A DNA stretch of 64,000 nucleotides from Iris pallida (GCA_029216955.1 JANAVB010006998.1:2709192-2773191), one strand, 5' to 3'; positions 1-12,272 are shown, counted from the stretch's first letter. The notes: generated from the sequence alone by a model not told the origin. Numbers and translations are program-made.

Positions 1-1329
1 CCAACAGAACTAATCAAAAATCATCCCACCATTTTTAACATAACCAACAGAGAACCAACTATCCAGTAGAAAATATTTCCATCACAAGTATAACAATAAT
101 AACTCTAACAGAACCTTTATTCCGAGAAAACTTCAGAAAACAAATATAACAAAATTGTCCCACAAACTCTCGGAAAATCCGAGAAAACTTCAGAACTAGG
201 TTCTGTCAGAAATAACCAGCAAAATCAAACCACAGCATAGTTCCGATAATTTTTGGAAGAACCGAAAATAGCAACGTAAATATTACGTTGTCGAAAACCG
301 AAATCCCGAAGGATTCAGGGACCAGATTTCATCATAGACTATAAAAAATAATCTACGGGATCCAGAAATTACCCAAACGACGAAATCCGAAGGGATGCCT
401 CGGATTCGGGCAATGCCTCGCCGGGATACGGCTGCACAACCACGGAACAGATCGGGGACGGAGACCCGAACAAAGCGCGGAGGGCGAGGGGGCCGGTCGG
501 CGGCGCTTGGGCTGGTCGCCGGGCTGGCGCGCTGGTCGCCGGCGGTGTCGGGTGGGCGCGGATCGGCCGCGGGGTCGGCGGAGGGTGGCGCTGGCCTCGG
601 GATTTCGCCGGGAAGCGGTGGTCGGCCTCGGGAGGTGGGGTGGCCGGAGTATTGAAGTTAGGGCTTGGTTTAGAGGAGAATGATGGTGGTGGAAGAGGAT
701 GGTTTGGAGTATAGGGCTTATATAGGAAATAGAGAAAAGGGGTTACCACATGGAGGAAGATGAACAGCCCTGGGCCATTCATGGCCGCCGGCGGGGAGCC
801 GGAGGGGTTAGCCGTTGGGTCGGAGAAGGAAAGGAAAGGTCCCAAACTTAAAAAAATTAATGAATGAAATTATTCATTCCTTCCTCTCTTATGGCAAGTA
901 TTGCTGTAGGGAAAATTAATAATGGGTTGGCTTATGGGTTATTGGATTCTAAGGATCCTTATTGGGTTTGGGTTTGCAACTAAATGGGTTTGAGGTTTTG
1001 GGCCAAGCAAATGGCCTATGTTTTTGGGCTTAAAAGACATGGTTTCTATTTATAAAAAAAATGGATTTTGTTTTATGGCTAAGAAAAATCATTCTCATAC
1101 AAATTAGTTAAATAAATATTTGTAATTAAAACAAAAGAAAAAAATGTTTTTAGTTTCAATTCGGTTTCGAGTCTGGGTTGACATACAAAAATCCTTGTTT
1201 AATTATTTTGAAAGAATATATATATTTTTTTTTTACATAATATTATTCTAGCATTTATTTCAAAAAAAAAATTAAATTTAAATCTAGCAATTAAATATAA
1301 AATTGTAAACTAAAATTATGGGTTTCACA
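1..1329 (-). repeat. Element A 3' LTR, partial
   Basis: Matches 7929-9262 closely. On the minus strand it starts TGTGAAACCC (ending at 1329 on the plus strand) directly after the polypurine tract. It continues past the window start, so about 1.67 kb of it is missing compared with the 5' LTR. A TATATAAG box lies on the minus strand at 717-724. A GC-rich block covers about 390-660. The proline-rich open frame at 369-845 (minus) is not judged a gene. Confidence 0.93.
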
Positions 1330-1345
1330 ACCTTCCCTCCTTAAT
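1330..1345 (-). other. Element A polypurine tract
   Basis: On the minus strand AAGGAGGGAAGGT directly precedes the LTR start TGTGAAACCC. It follows a TTTCGAGGACGAAATT block that recurs before the 3' LTRs of elements B and C. This is the expected primer for plus-strand DNA synthesis. Confidence 0.85.
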
Positions 1346-1391
1346 AAATTTCGTCCTCGAAATTTTAAGAATTAGGTTGAGAAAAATTACC

Positions 1392-4300
1392 TCAGGTCTC
1401 AAACAAGTACGGGTACTTCTCCCGCATCTCATCCTCTCGCTCCCAAGTAGATTCGCCCGGGGAATCATGCCTCCACATCACCCGAACTATGGGAGTTACC
1501 GAGGTTCTGGTCCTCTTCGCACCTCTGTCCAAGATTGCCACTGGCTTCTCTGATATAGTGAGGCTTGGTCCGATCTCCAACTCTGAATGGTCCAAGACGT
1601 GGTCCTCATCAGGTACATACTCTCTGAGCTGTGAAACGTGGAAGACGTTATGCACGCCTTCTAGATTAGCTGGTAGAGCTAACCTATACGCCACTTCTCC
1701 AATCCGGCTCAGAACTTCGAACGGGCCAATGTATCTGGTACTCAGCTTCCCAGCTCTACCAAATCTGATTGTCCCTCTGGTAGGAGAAATCTTCACGAAG
1801 ACCTTATCTCCTTCTTCAAATGCCATTGGTCGACGACCGCTGTCTGCCCAGTGCTTTTGTCTGTCTTGAGCAATCCTGAGCTTGTCTCTGATTATCTTCA
1901 CCTTCTCTGCTGCGTCAGTCACCATCTCTGGACCCAGCAGTACTCTTTCACCAACGTTATCCCATGCCAGTGGTGTACGGCAACGACGTCCATAAAGAGC
2001 TTCGAATGGGGTCATACCAATACTGGCTTGGTAACTGTTATTGTAAGAAAACTCTACCAAGTGCAGATGGTCTTCCCATGATCCTCCAAATTCCAAGACA
2101 CAAGCTCGCAGCATATCTTCAAGTGTCTGAATAGTCCTCTCAGATTGCCCATCTGTCTGGGGATGATAAGCCGTGCTGAACTTCAACTGAGTCCCCAAGC
2201 TGTCATGCAAGCTCTTCCAAAAATATGAGATAAAACGAGTGTCTCGGTCAGATACAATACTTACCGGTACGCCATGAATCCGGTAGATATGCCGCATGTA
2301 CAATGCTGCCAACTTCTCAGTGGATAAACCAACTTTGAAGGGGATAAAGTGAGCTGACTTGGTTAGTCGGTCCACAATTACCCAGATGGCATCCTTTCCT
2401 CCTTGGGAACGAGGCAGTCCTGACACGAAATCCATCGTGATGTGCTCCCACTTCCATTCTGGAATGTCCAGCGGTTGTAGAAGTCCTGCAGGTCTCTGTC
2501 TACTAGCCTTCACTTGTTGACAAATCAAGCATCTAGCAACATACCTGGTGACATCTTTCTTCATTCCACTCCACCAGACAATAGTGCGCATATCCCGATA
2601 CATCTTATTGGCTCCAGGATGTATGGAATATTGAGACTGATGCGCTTCCTTCATCAACTCGTTCCTCAGTTCGCCAGACGGTACGCAAAGCCTCGTACCA
2701 TTCTTCAGGGCTCCATCGCTGGCGATTGAGAAACCCTCCAGTGTTCCTGCTAACACTTGATCTCTCAGCTTGCAAAGTGCCTCGTCTTGAAACTGCGTCT
2801 CCTTGACCTTGTCCATCAGGTACGAGCTCACTTGCAACTTCATCAACACAGAATCAGCATCTAATTCCTTCCTTCCAGGCAGTACAATCTCCAATTCAAG
2901 TTTCTCGATGTCCTCCAGCAGGTGCCTCTCCTTGGTTAAGAACATCGCCACTGGATATCGACTAAGTGCATCAGCGACCACATTAGCCTTACCCGGGTGG
3001 TATTGTAAGTCGATGTCAAAGTCCTTCATTAACTCCAGCCATCTCCTTTGCCTCATGTTTAACTCTTTCTGAGTGAAAACATACTTCAGACTTTTATGAT
3101 CTGTGTATATTTCCACCCTCTCTCCATATAGATAGTGCTTCCAAAGCTTCAACGCAAAGATGACTGCAGCAAGCTCCAGATCATGAGTGGGATAGTTCTT
3201 CTCATGAGTCCGTAATTGCCTAGATGCATAAGCAATCACTTTCCCATGTTGTTGAAGAACGCAACCCAGTCCTTTGCCTGAGGCGTCACTGTAGATTGTG
3301 AAACCACCGGATCCTGCGGGTAGCGCAAGGATTGGTGCAGTAGTGAGCCTCTTCTTCAACTCCTCAAACGCTGCTTGGCAGTCCTTCGTCCAGATGAATT
3401 CCTCATTCTTCCGAGTCAGCTTCGTCATTGGTTCAGCAATTTTAGCAAAATCCTTCACAAACTTCCGGTAGTAGCCCGCCAAGCCCAAGAAACTTCTGAT
3501 GTCAGCAACTGAGCTTGGGGTAGGCCACTTCTCCACAGCAGCTATCTTCTTAGGATCCACAGAAATTCCTTCTCCTGTGACAACATGGCCAAGAAAATCC
3601 ACCTTGTCTAGAAAGAATTCACACTTGGATAGCTTACCGTACAGCTTCTCCTTCCTCAAAGTTTCCAGAACTTTCCTGAGGTGCTCTTCGTGCTCCTCCT
3701 TCGTCTTTGAATAGATCAGTATGTCATCAATGAAGACGACGACAAACTGGTCTAAGTATTCATAGAAAACCTTGTTCATAAGGTTCATGAACACAGCAGG
3801 AGCATTCGTCAGACCAAACGGCATGACCAAGAATTCAAACTGCCCATACTTGGTGTTGAATGCCGTCTTGGGAATGTCTTCCTTCCTGACCTTGATCTGA
3901 TGATAGCCAGACCTGAGATCAATCTTGGAAAACACCTTGGCTCCACTCAACTGGTCAAATAAGTCATCGATCCGGGGCAGAGGGTACTTGTTCTTGATTG
4001 TGACATTGTTCAGCGCCCGGTAGTCGATGCACATCCTCACCGTTCTATCCTTCTTGGGCACAAACAAAACAGGTGCTCCCCAGGGTGAAGCCCCGTCTCG
4101 AATGAATCCAAGAGCCTTCAGTTCATTGATCTGCTCCTTCATTTCTTTGGCCTCCTTCGGGTTGACTCTATAACATCCCTTAGAAATCGGGGAAGAGCCA
4201 GGGACTAGATCAATAGTGAATTCTATGTCCCGATCTGGGGGTAGCCCAGGAAGACTATCAGGGAAAACATCCATGAATTCCACTATGATGGGATGGGGAG

Positions 4301-5618
4301 GTTCAGGTTCTTCAGAAATAGAGTAGACAATACTCTCCATAACCTCCGGAGCTCTAGAGACTTCAAACTCTGGCCCTCCAGGTGGGCTGAAGATTACACA
4401 TCCTCTGTGACAATCTATCAGCGCATGCTGCTTGCTCAACCAGTCCATTCCAAGGACTATGTCATAGTTGGGCAAGGGCATCACCAACAAAGGTGCTACA
4501 AACTTATGTTCAGAAATTGTAATGGGGCAATTACAGGTCTCTGTTATGGGTAGGGGTCCTCCTCCAGTCATAACTCTACATATTCTCTTGCTAAAGCCCG
4601 TAACTATGTGGTGTGCAGAGATAAACTTGGTTGCTATGAAACTGTGTGTTGCACCAGAGTCGAATAAAGCTAATGCAGGATGAGAATGTACATAGATGTA
4701 ACCTGATATGACATCCGCATTAGGCTCCTGCTCCGGCTCTGGTTCCTCTGCAGTGAGGGCAAAAGCTCGCCCCGTCTTCTGTTGATGCTGCCCAAATTGT
4801 TGCTGCTGAGTGGGCAGAGGTCCTTTCTGTTGATTTGCTCCAGTCTTGTTATTTGACAAAGGGCAGTCCCTCACTTGATGGGTGGAAGACCCACAGATCA
4901 GGCATTGTCCTAGCCTCTTCCTGCAAATGTTTGCCAGATGTCCCGGCCTCTTGCAAAAGTCGCAGATAGGAATCTGCCTCTGGGGTGCTCTATCATTGTT
5001 CCTTGCCTGCTGGTGCTGAGGACGGTTGTTGTTGTTGTTGTTGTTGTGCTTCTTCTGATTACCCTGGAAGTTGCCAGTTCTAGGATAATCTCTCTTCGAG
5101 CGAGCAGGTTGGCTCTTCTCTATGTCTTGGGCTCTCTCCAGAATCTTCTCATAAGTTTTAGCTCCACCAGAGATCACATGGGTGCGAATCTCCTCTCGAA
5201 GTCCATACTTGAATCGTTCTGCACGATCAGCAGGATCAGCTACCATGTTCTTGGCGAATCGGCTGAGCTGGCCGAACTCCGCCGCATACTCTCCCACAGT
5301 CATATTGCCTTGCTTCAGATTCTGGAATTGTCGCTCCATCTCCCGCATCTCAGAAGTTGGGAAGAACTTCCTCTGGAACAACCTCTTGAAGGTGTCCCAG
5401 TCAACTTGCCTATCCTGGAGTCGGGGTTCATTCCGATACCAGGTGCTTGCTACATTCTGTAGTTGAAGTCCCACTGCTTCGGCCTTGAGGTCTTCTGGAA
5501 GTCGAGCGACGCTCAGAAGACGCTCCATATTGTCAAGCCATTCATCAGCATAGACAATTCCCTCGGTACCCATGAAGGGTCGAGGGTTCTGCTTCTTAAA
5601 GCTCTCAATATCGCCCAC
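1392..5618 (-). CDS. Element A gag-pol polyprotein, main exon (1408 codons, open)
   Basis: Uninterrupted retrotransposon polyprotein. Residue order: gag capsid region about 10-175; two CCHC zinc knuckles at 219-232 and 239-252; aspartic protease DSGA near 320; reverse transcriptase about 480-700 with the FIDD active site at 629-632; RNase H from about 775 (YSDAS); integrase zinc site H993, H1000, C1030, C1033; integrase triad D1063, D1124, E1160, with 35 residues between the last two; chromodomain-like tail about 1355-1407. All catalytic residues are present, so pol could be functional. The frame opens at a GTG codon, because it is really the continuation of the gag N-terminus at 5690-6067 across a 71-nt insert or intron. 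Asn and Gln runs at about 190-205 are simple-repeat expansions. Tekay clade assignment rests on the tail sequence. Confidence 0.95.
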   Translation of the reverse strand: MGDIESFKKQNPRPFMGTEGIVYADEWLDNMERLLSVARLPEDLKAEAVGLQLQNVASTWYRNEPRLQDRQVDWDTFKRLFQRKFFPTSEMREMERQFQNLKQGNMTVGEYAAEFGQLSRFAKNMVADPADRAERFKYGLREEIRTHVISGGAKTYEKILERAQDIEKSQPARSKRDYPRTGNFQGNQKKHNNNNNNNRPQHQQARNNDRAPQRQIPICDFCKRPGHLANICRKRLGQCLICGSSTHQVRDCPLSNNKTGANQQKGPLPTQQQQFGQHQQKTGRAFALTAEEPEPEQEPNADVISGYIYVHSHPALALFDSGATHSFIATKFISAHHIVTGFSKRICRVMTGGGPLPITETCNCPITISEHKFVAPLLVMPLPNYDIVLGMDWLSKQHALIDCHRGCVIFSPPGGPEFEVSRAPEVMESIVYSISEEPEPPHPIIVEFMDVFPDSLPGLPPDRDIEFTIDLVPGSSPISKGCYRVNPKEAKEMKEQINELKALGFIRDGASPWGAPVLFVPKKDRTVRMCIDYRALNNVTIKNKYPLPRIDDLFDQLSGAKVFSKIDLRSGYHQIKVRKEDIPKTAFNTKYGQFEFLVMPFGLTNAPAVFMNLMNKVFYEYLDQFVVVFIDDILIYSKTKEEHEEHLRKVLETLRKEKLYGKLSKCEFFLDKVDFLGHVVTGEGISVDPKKIAAVEKWPTPSSVADIRSFLGLAGYYRKFVKDFAKIAEPMTKLTRKNEEFIWTKDCQAAFEELKKRLTTAPILALPAGSGGFTIYSDASGKGLGCVLQQHGKVIAYASRQLRTHEKNYPTHDLELAAVIFALKLWKHYLYGERVEIYTDHKSLKYVFTQKELNMRQRRWLELMKDFDIDLQYHPGKANVVADALSRYPVAMFLTKERHLLEDIEKLELEIVLPGRKELDADSVLMKLQVSSYLMDKVKETQFQDEALCKLRDQVLAGTLEGFSIASDGALKNGTRLCVPSGELRNELMKEAHQSQYSIHPGANKMYRDMRTIVWWSGMKKDVTRYVARCLICQQVKASRQRPAGLLQPLDIPEWKWEHITMDFVSGLPRSQGGKDAIWVIVDRLTKSAHFIPFKVGLSTEKLAALYMRHIYRIHGVPVSIVSDRDTRFISYFWKSLHDSLGTQLKFSTAYHPQTDGQSERTIQTLEDMLRACVLEFGGSWEDHLHLVEFSYNNSYQASIGMTPFEALYGRRCRTPLAWDNVGERVLLGPEMVTDAAEKVKIIRDKLRIAQDRQKHWADSGRRPMAFEEGDKVFVKISPTRGTIRFGRAGKLSTRYIGPFEVLSRIGEVAYRLALPANLEGVHNVFHVSQLREYVPDEDHVLDHSELEIGPSLTISEKPVAILDRGAKRTRTSVTPIVRVMWRHDSPGESTWEREDEMREKYPYLFET

Positions 5619-5689
5619 CTTGGCAATATGATTTCCATAAATTAAATGGCCCTATTATTTCATAAATTAATTCTTAAATTTATGTTTAC
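5619..5689 (-). other. 71-nt AT-rich intron-like insert in element A gag
   Basis: On the minus strand the upstream gag frame ends at AAG followed by GTAAAC, and 71 nt later the main frame resumes after GCCAAG. Removing the segment with GT-AG splicing joins the two gag frames in phase 0. Inside the segment both frames hit stops. The segment is flanked by a 9-bp direct repeat, TGCCAAGGT, so each copy supplies one AG/GT boundary. Element B's gag shows no comparable insert at the matching place, so this looks like a gain in A. Splicing is inferred, not shown. Confidence 0.6.
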
Positions 5690-6067
5690 CTTGGCAGGCC
5701 TTGGTTCCTGTTGAGCTGCTTCTCCTCTTTCCAGTGCAGCCATTGCCACGCTATGGGCGTTTTCCATGCCTTCTCTCATAATGGCCGTCTGCTCACGATG
5801 AGCTTCAGCTTGAGTTCTCTGGGCTTCTAGTACTCCTCTTAGCAGACCTATGAGGTCAGTGGGGTCCACAGGCACTGGTGGGGCAGCTGGAGTGGGCGTA
5901 ACCACAGGGGGTTGCATCTCTGTCCGAGAAGATGATGGATCCGTCGTTGTATTATGGGGACGGTCGGCCAACTACCGAGGTGTAGGATCCGGACTTGATT
6001 GGGGAGGTGGGGTGTGGTCAGGTGTTGACATCCTATCGCCAGCAGGGTTGGTATTGTCAGTGGTCAT
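5690..6067 (-). pseudogene. Element A gag N-terminal exon with one amber codon
   Basis: ATG at 6067-6065 opens a frame rich in Thr, Pro and Ser. A single TAG at 5974-5972 interrupts it and may derive from CAG. The frame then continues to the splice-like AAG/GT boundary at 5690. The last part is a charged helix-like stretch with repeated Gln, Glu and Ala, typical of the gag N-terminus before the capsid domain. Together with the main exon it gives a polyprotein of about 1534 codons, interrupted only by this amber codon and the 71-nt insert. The start was chosen because it is the only ATG in frame upstream. Confidence 0.65.
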
Positions 6068-6257
6068 TCTCTGGAAGTTTTAGGATAGAAACATAAGCAA
6101 GGTAGCCTATCTATTGTCAAACAAAAATATTTAATAATAATATGTATGTATATATCGGTCCTATGTTGTGGCAATTTGATGTTCTAGTGTTCTAACTGTT
6201 TCCTAGGTTTTCCTAAGTTGTTGATACAAAGACCTGCATGGGCCACCACTAAAAACA
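6068..6257 (-). other. Element A leader with primer-binding region
   Basis: Between the 5' LTR end (6258) and the gag ATG. The minus-strand sequence right after the LTR reads TGTTTTTAGTGGTGGCCC and then ATGCAGGTC. Element B has nearly the same sequence after its own 5' LTR (55304 on), so this region is conserved and likely holds the primer-binding site. It does not match the initiator-Met primer site (TGGTATCAGAGC) usual in plant elements. Confidence 0.6.
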
Positions 6258-9200
6258 TGTCACGACCCGGTCCCCAAATACTTGGGTCGAATCAGATCAT
6301 GCCCAGCCTGCACCGTTGATGAGACGACGGCAGTAAGCTGTAATCCCATTTGCAGGTAAATCAACAACAAGATTGAAACTGATAATTGCCACAACTTTTA
6401 TTTAGCGATAATTAAAAAAAAACTTGTTCTGAATACAAGGCTCAAAAACTGGAATTAAAAGAGCAACTAAAAATTCTTAATTTCTAAGTAGCATCTAAGT
6501 TGACGCCACATCATCCTCATCAGCTGGAAGTACCGCCGGGTACAAGTCAGGATCGTAGTAGCTATTGATTAGCATCTCCATGTCATCAGAAATACCTAAA
6601 ATGTTGTCTCCAGTCAGGAGGAAGCAAAGTACAATTCATGCAAACTTTAACAATTAAAATAACAATTTATGACATGCACTTTTAAACAATTTTAAGATGA
6701 ACAGTTTTGAAATAATACAATATAGTGATGTGAATAGGTAATGAATATGACCGGTTTGGGTTACAATAGTATCCTAGCGATACGGTATGGCTTGTCCCCG
6801 TGTGAAGAGGGGAAAGCTAATACATTCATTATCCTAAATTTGGATTTGGTCATATCCACTACTCTACTCCCCCAGTCCCCAACAGTATAATCAGTACTCC
6901 CGAAGGAGTTTCGTGTTTGAACAGTGGTTAAAACATGCAATGAAAAGATTGCTAAGAAAATTGTAAATCTACATAAAATGTACTTGCCTTAATTTCCGGG
7001 TTTGAAGAGTTGGTACTTCGGTATTTGGTAAGTCACGCTCTTCCTTGAAATCCTACATTTCCGGGAACTTGTTTCAGAAACATTTACAAGTTGTCTAGTT
7101 GCAATCTCTATTTGTCATTCCTAGTCTGTTTTAATTGTTAACTAACTAACACAACATTTACTAATGAGTTGTACTTTAGAAACTTAATTTTATTTTGCTT
7201 TTCAGGAAAACTTGTAATTACCATTTAAGTTGTTAAAACTTGTAGTTTATACATAAAATTAATATTTATTTAATAAGTGAGAAAATCACTAATTAATCAA
7301 CTAATATATATATATTATCTATAGTTATTCTAACATTTGCATTATACTAATACATCCAGAAAATAATAAAATCTAATTATTACATTCTTCCAGCACGAAT
7401 AAGTAATTGGGCTTATGCCTTTACAACCCGATTTACATGAATTTAAATAAGACGAACAATGGTTAGCCTCAAAATTAAATAACTATAAAACTACAATTCT
7501 AATTTTTAAATTATAACATTGTGAGTCTCAGACTCTGGTCCAGTCTTCACATTTAGCTACTCTGCCTCAACGTCCGGTCGAACCGGTGCGTTTGTATTTC
7601 GCTGGGGCCCAGTGACCGTTAGGTCGTCGCCCAAAAATATTATAAAATAATATTTTTATATCAAAAAAAAATCATTTTTAAATCATTTTATTAAAAAATT
7701 TTCCGAAAATTTCGGCAGCATTCCCTCTGTTTTCGGTCAACCCAAAAACTGGGAAATGCTCCATTTACCTGCAAAATAACTCCCAAATCCGAAATTCAGA
7801 GAATATAAATATTTTCAAAGCCAATACAGTATTTTCCATACTTCCCGAAATCAATTCGGGAAACCAGATAATATTGGAAAGAACCATACTTTGCCAACAA
7901 ACCATTCTCAATTTTTAACCCAAAGCCCCAACAGAACTAATCAAAAATCATCCCACCATTTTTAACATAACCAACAGAGAACCAACTATCCAGTAGAAAA
8001 TATTTCTATCACAAGTATAACAATAATAACTCTAACAGAACCTTTATTCCGAGAAAACTTCAGAAAACAAATATAACAAAATTGTCCCGCAAACTCTCGG
8101 AAAATCCGAGAAAACTTCAGAACTAGGTTCTGTCAGAAATAACCAGCAAAATCAAACCACAGCATAGTTCCGATAATTTTCGGAAGAACCGAAAATAGCA
8201 ACGTAAATATTACGTTGTCGAAAACCGAAATCCCGAAGGATTCAGGGACCAGATTTCATCATAGACTATAAAAAATAATCTACGGGATCCAGAAATTACC
8301 CAAACGACGGAATCCGAAGGGATGCCTCGGATTCGGGCAATGCCTCGCCGGGATACGGCTGCACAACCACGGAACAGATCGGGGACGGAGACCCGAACAA
8401 AGCGCGGAGGGCGAGGGGGCCGGTCGGCGGCGCTCGGGCTGGTCGCCGGGCTGGCGCGCTGGTCGCCGGCGGTGTCGGGTGGGCGCGGATCGGCCGCGGG
8501 GTCGGCGGAGGGTGGAGCTGGCCTCGAGATTTTGCCGGGAAGCGGTGGTCGGCCTCGGGAGGTGGGGTGGCCGGAGTATTGAAGTTAGGGCTTGGTTTAG
8601 AGGAGAATGATGGTGGTGGAAGAGGATGGTTTGGAGTATAGGGCTTATATAGGAAATGGAGAAAAGGGGTTACCACATGGAGGAAGATGAATAGCCCTGG
8701 GCCATTCATGGCCGCCGGCGGGGAGCCGGAGGGGTTAGCCGTTGGGTCGGAGAAGGAAAGGAAAGGTCCCAAACTTAAAAAAATTAATGAATGAAATTAT
8801 TCATTCCTTCCTCTCTTATGGCAAGTATTGCTGTAGGGAAAATTAATAATGGGTTGGCTTATGGGTTATTGGATTCTAAGGATCCTTATTGGGTTTGGAT
8901 TTGCAACTAAATGGGTTTGAGGTTTTGGGCCAAGCAAATGGCCTATGTTTTTGGGCTTAAAAGACATGGTTTCTATTTATAAAAAAAAATGGATTTTGTT
9001 TTATGGCTAAGAAAAATCATTCTCATACAAATTAGTTAAATAAATATTTGTAATTAAAACAAAAGAAAAAAAATGTTTTTAGTTTCAATTCGGTTTCGAG
9101 TCTGGGTTGACATACAAAAATCCTTGTTTAATTATTTTGAAAGAATATATATATATATTTTTTTTACGTAATATTATTCTAGCATTTATTTCAAAAAAAA

Positions 9201-9262
9201 ATAAATAAATTTAAATCTAGCAATTAAATATAAAATTGTAAACTAAAATTATGGGTTTCACA
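6258..9262 (-). repeat. Element A 5' LTR, complete, about 3.0 kb
   Basis: Plus-strand boundaries TGTCACGACC (6258) and GGGTTTCACA (9262) give TG...CA ends. The right 1334 bp pair with 1-1329. The left part has no partner in the window because the other LTR is cut off. The TATATAAG box at 8644-8651 (minus) implies transcription from about 8615, leaving about 2.3 kb of R-U5. A GC-rich block at 8310-8600 follows. No gene is seen inside. Confidence 0.85.
8644..8651 (-). promoter_or_regulatory. TATA box of element A 5' LTR
   Basis: TATATAAG on the minus strand, followed downstream by a GC-rich transcribed region. The same box is at 717-724 in the other LTR. Confidence 0.6.
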
Positions 9263-10171
9263 CATAGCCAAGTCATACACCCACACTGGTTACATAGTAT
9301 GTGTCCACTAGGAGGGGGAACACTCCCTATGTGCCCAAGGAGGGGTGTCCTATGCGCCCAAGTCATGATTTGGACCCTTATGGCCAAAGGCTAAGGGTGA
9401 ATGAATGCAAAGAAGACAAGTCGTGAAGGCTTATGCGCCAACACAAGACTATGCTCCCACATGTGGCAATCTACGCACCCACATGGAGGCATATGCGCCA
9501 ATATGAGTGGGGGAAATGGTTTGGGTGCATGACAGGTCCATGCGCCCAGCAGTGCACTGTTCGTCTTCCCGACGAATCCTGGAAGAACGAACCCTGGCCG
9601 AAAACTTCAAAACTCTGCCATTTCTCCGTCCGGAGTCCAAATTCGGACTTCCTTAGGTCAAAATAGGGTAGAAAGAAATTATCTACCACATGGAACCATC
9701 AAAACATTCAAATGAAGAAGTTAAATAGATCAAAACTTCAAGTTTCCAAAAAGGCAATTTCTTAGATCTACAAAAATCCATGCTTCAAAATAAAAAATTC
9801 TAAGTTCTAAAGTGAAAGAGAATTATGCTAGGAAACCATTGGAAGCATCCAATTGGGTTCTTGAGTGAGAGCAAGGTACACTTGCCTATGGAGGAGGAGA
9901 GGGTTTTAATGGAGGAGAAGAAGAAGAAGTTATGAGGAATTATGAGGAGAGAGAAAAGTAGGAGGCTTTATAAAGGAGGATGGTGGTAGGTAGGGGAGTT
10001 TAGCATGTAGAACCAAAATAAACCAAGCCAACCAAAATAAATCAAGTTAAACCATGATGAACCTAAACAAGATTAAATCAAAATCAGCTAGCAAGACAAG
10101 ACAGGTAAAAATACTGGACAGGATCTCGTACACGTATACTGGAAATACGTATACGAAAAATGGAGGTGACA
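9263..10171 (-). repeat. Partial LTR of family D, antisense, interrupted by element A
   Basis: Reverse-complement similarity to the solo LTR at 57124-60062 is visible in three places. One is a pair of ACGTAT dyads near the LTR end (about 10125-10160). One is a purine/pyrimidine-rich leader with a TATA-like TTTATAAAG (about 9885-9990). One is a block with CCGGAGTCCAAAT (about 9630). The remaining LTR would continue left of element A. It contains a loose array of ATGCGCC-like units (9330-9560). The 63-77 aa frames here are not supported as genes. Confidence 0.65.
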
Positions 10172-10892
10172 TTTTTCCAGCTGATTTGTTCACTCATTTA
10201 GAGGACTGCAGTAATAACTGTTATGGATGGATCATATTAGGAGCTTTTTGGTACTGTTGGAAGTTCAGCAGTTGAGTTTGCAGTTGAACTCACTGTTCTA
10301 TTGATAACAAAGAAGCCTAGTATAGGAGTTTTTGGTCAGGTTTGAGAAGGATGGGAGTTACCTTCAGTGTATGAAGACCTTGACTGATAGAAATATTGGT
10401 ATTTGAAAGAAGGACCGGAGCATTGTTTTAGACTGTGTCTTCTGTTCAATCTAGTTATTGGTTAAATTAAGACTAAATATTCGGACTTTCATGTGGGTTG
10501 TTTTGAACTGGAAGTTTTGTTTGCAGTTGAGATAACTTTTGAATTGGTAGAGATGTTTTATAACTCATGCTCTCAATGACCTCTGTAGGATTTTTACTAA
10601 TAAATATCAGTGAGTTTCCTATACCATTTCTATGCCAGTTTCATGTTAACCTTGTTTTTTGAGTTATCAGTCATGATATATACTAACCTTGTATATGTGA
10701 CTTCTTTTCCTTTCAACAGATGTTTAGGTTTTACTTTGTCATCTATTCGAATGTTAGATAAAAACAGTAAGATTGTAGAAGGGTCTTTACCTGGGTTGTC
10801 AATAGATAGTTGGTTTTCCTCTAAAATTTCAGATAGGATTTGATACATGTTTCCTTAACTCTAAAAACTTTGAAGAACTGTAACATAAAGTG
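10172..10892. other. Unassigned intergenic stretch
   Basis: Moderately AT-rich, with no recognised domain, repeat end or RNA gene. The open frames are short and have no recognisable similarity. Confidence 0.5.
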
Positions 10893-12272
10893 TGAAACCC
10901 GATAGAAGTTGAGTAAAGTTTCCTAACCAAAAGTTCAGGATACTGCTTGTTGAGCATCTAAATCACTTTATGTGTATTATTTAATATACTCAACCCGAGC
11001 ATGTTTTGGTGTGACAAATGTTGATACTTATGAAACTGCTTATAGGCAGGACCTACAAATATTAATGCTAATTCTTGCTCCACAGGAGTTAGGCCAAGTT
11101 AAGTTGGGTATCAGGAATTGGGGTCTGTCACACTAAGGGTGACTTGGTGCTCATATTTTTCTTTAGCATTCTTAATTATAGGTTGCAAATAGTTTAGTTT
11201 GTTGAAGTAGTATTGGTATGCAGTACATGATGGTAAATGAACAGTTTAGGGAATCTAATTGTTAAGGATATTGAATAGATAAAACTCAACCTATTGGTAT
11301 ATCTCATAAATACTTATAGTTTAGACATGGTTAGAATTTATAAGGTAAACTAGAACTTGATATTAATCAACTTGTACCTATTAAGCAGGAGGACATCCAG
11401 TTCCATTCATTACCCGTACTTTCCCGGAGCAAGGCAAGTATATTCTATGGTTTATGTTCATTGACATTCATATCCTGTGCTTTTCCTGTGACACAACATG
11501 ACACGATATCATGTTCTCATGTACTTTCATGTTCTTGTACTTACTTGTGGTCGGGGAGAGAAAATACACTAGCTATGTGACCAAACCCAGAGATCAAAAA
11601 ATTCATGTTGATAGCTTAGGCCTCGTATCGTGCACGTGGGCCCTAAGCCGTACCATTATTCCTGTGCTCCTATGCTTATTCCTGTACTTACCCCAGCCGG
11701 TCACATAGGCTAGTTGTATTTCAAACATTGTGCACATGTCATGTCTTGTACTTTAGGTTCATGGTTTACATTCTTGTACTTTATTTCCTGTACTTTACAT
11801 TCATGTACTTTTATGTTCTTTTTATGTACTTTATATTTCATGTTCTCCTGTACTCATTTCTATATCATGATGTTCTTGTTCATTACCTAGAATTGTACTT
11901 TGCTCCGCTCCTGACTGAATCAGTTACAGGTGTATTTGCAGGATATTGTTCTACCTTATGGGCCAGAGCCCGAGATCTTAGCCGAGCAGGATGGAGACAT
12001 GACTTAGCTAGAGGCTTCAGGTTTAGACTGTCAGCTTTACTCCTAGATATTATTTTTTTGAGTTCATAGCGTATTTTATTCCTGTTGACTCTGGTACCTT
12101 TACGTTATATGGACTTGTGGATTATGGTGATCTTTCTGGGATCGTTTATAGATGCTGTGATTTATACTTATTCGTATTGACTTGTTAGTTTTCCTAGCTT
12201 GGTACAGCTTTCTATGTTGAGTCTTCCAACGTAGGTTGGGCGTGTCCGATTATTCGGGAGCGGGTCGTGACA
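10893..12272 (+). repeat. Probable unpaired (solo) gypsy LTR
   Basis: Starts TGTGAAACCC, as element A's LTR does in its own sense, and ends GCGGGTCGTGACA, as Tekay-type LTRs do here. About 1.38 kb long, with many TGTACTT and CATGT words at 11470-11890. The flanks (TAAAG left, ATGGT right) are not a target duplication, so it may be a recombined or partly deleted copy rather than a clean solo LTR. Confidence 0.5.

Larger units (their letters stand above)
1..9262 (-). mobile_element. Element A: Tekay-type Ty3/gypsy LTR retrotransposon, left end cut by window
   Basis: A minus-strand LTR retrotransposon. Positions 1-1329 repeat 7929-9262 almost base for base, so the two stretches belong to the 3' and 5' LTRs. 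Between them lie a polypurine tract, one long gag-pol frame, a leader and a primer-site region in the expected minus-strand order. The C-terminal chromodomain-like tail places it with Tekay (Del) chromoviruses. By eye the shared LTR parts differ by roughly a dozen substitutions and a few indels, so the insertion looks fairly young. The duplicated target to the right would be CATAG (9263-9267); its partner lies outside the window. Confidence 0.93.

Noticed and set aside
395..655. Gly/Arg-rich frame on the plus strand, repeated at 8322-8582
   Set aside because: Opposite strand of the same GC-rich LTR block; composition artefact.
369..845. Proline-rich 158-codon frame on the minus strand, repeated at 8296-8772
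   Set aside because: It lies inside both LTR copies in a GC-rich block, spans the TATA box region and has no domain; duplication of the LTR explains its apparent conservation.
4938..5462. 174-codon plus-strand frame
   Set aside because: Antisense shadow of element A gag, which has clear zinc knuckles on the minus strand.
10893..12272. Clean solo LTR with target duplication
   Set aside because: Ends look right, but the flanks TAAAG and ATGGT do not match, so only an unpaired LTR is claimed.
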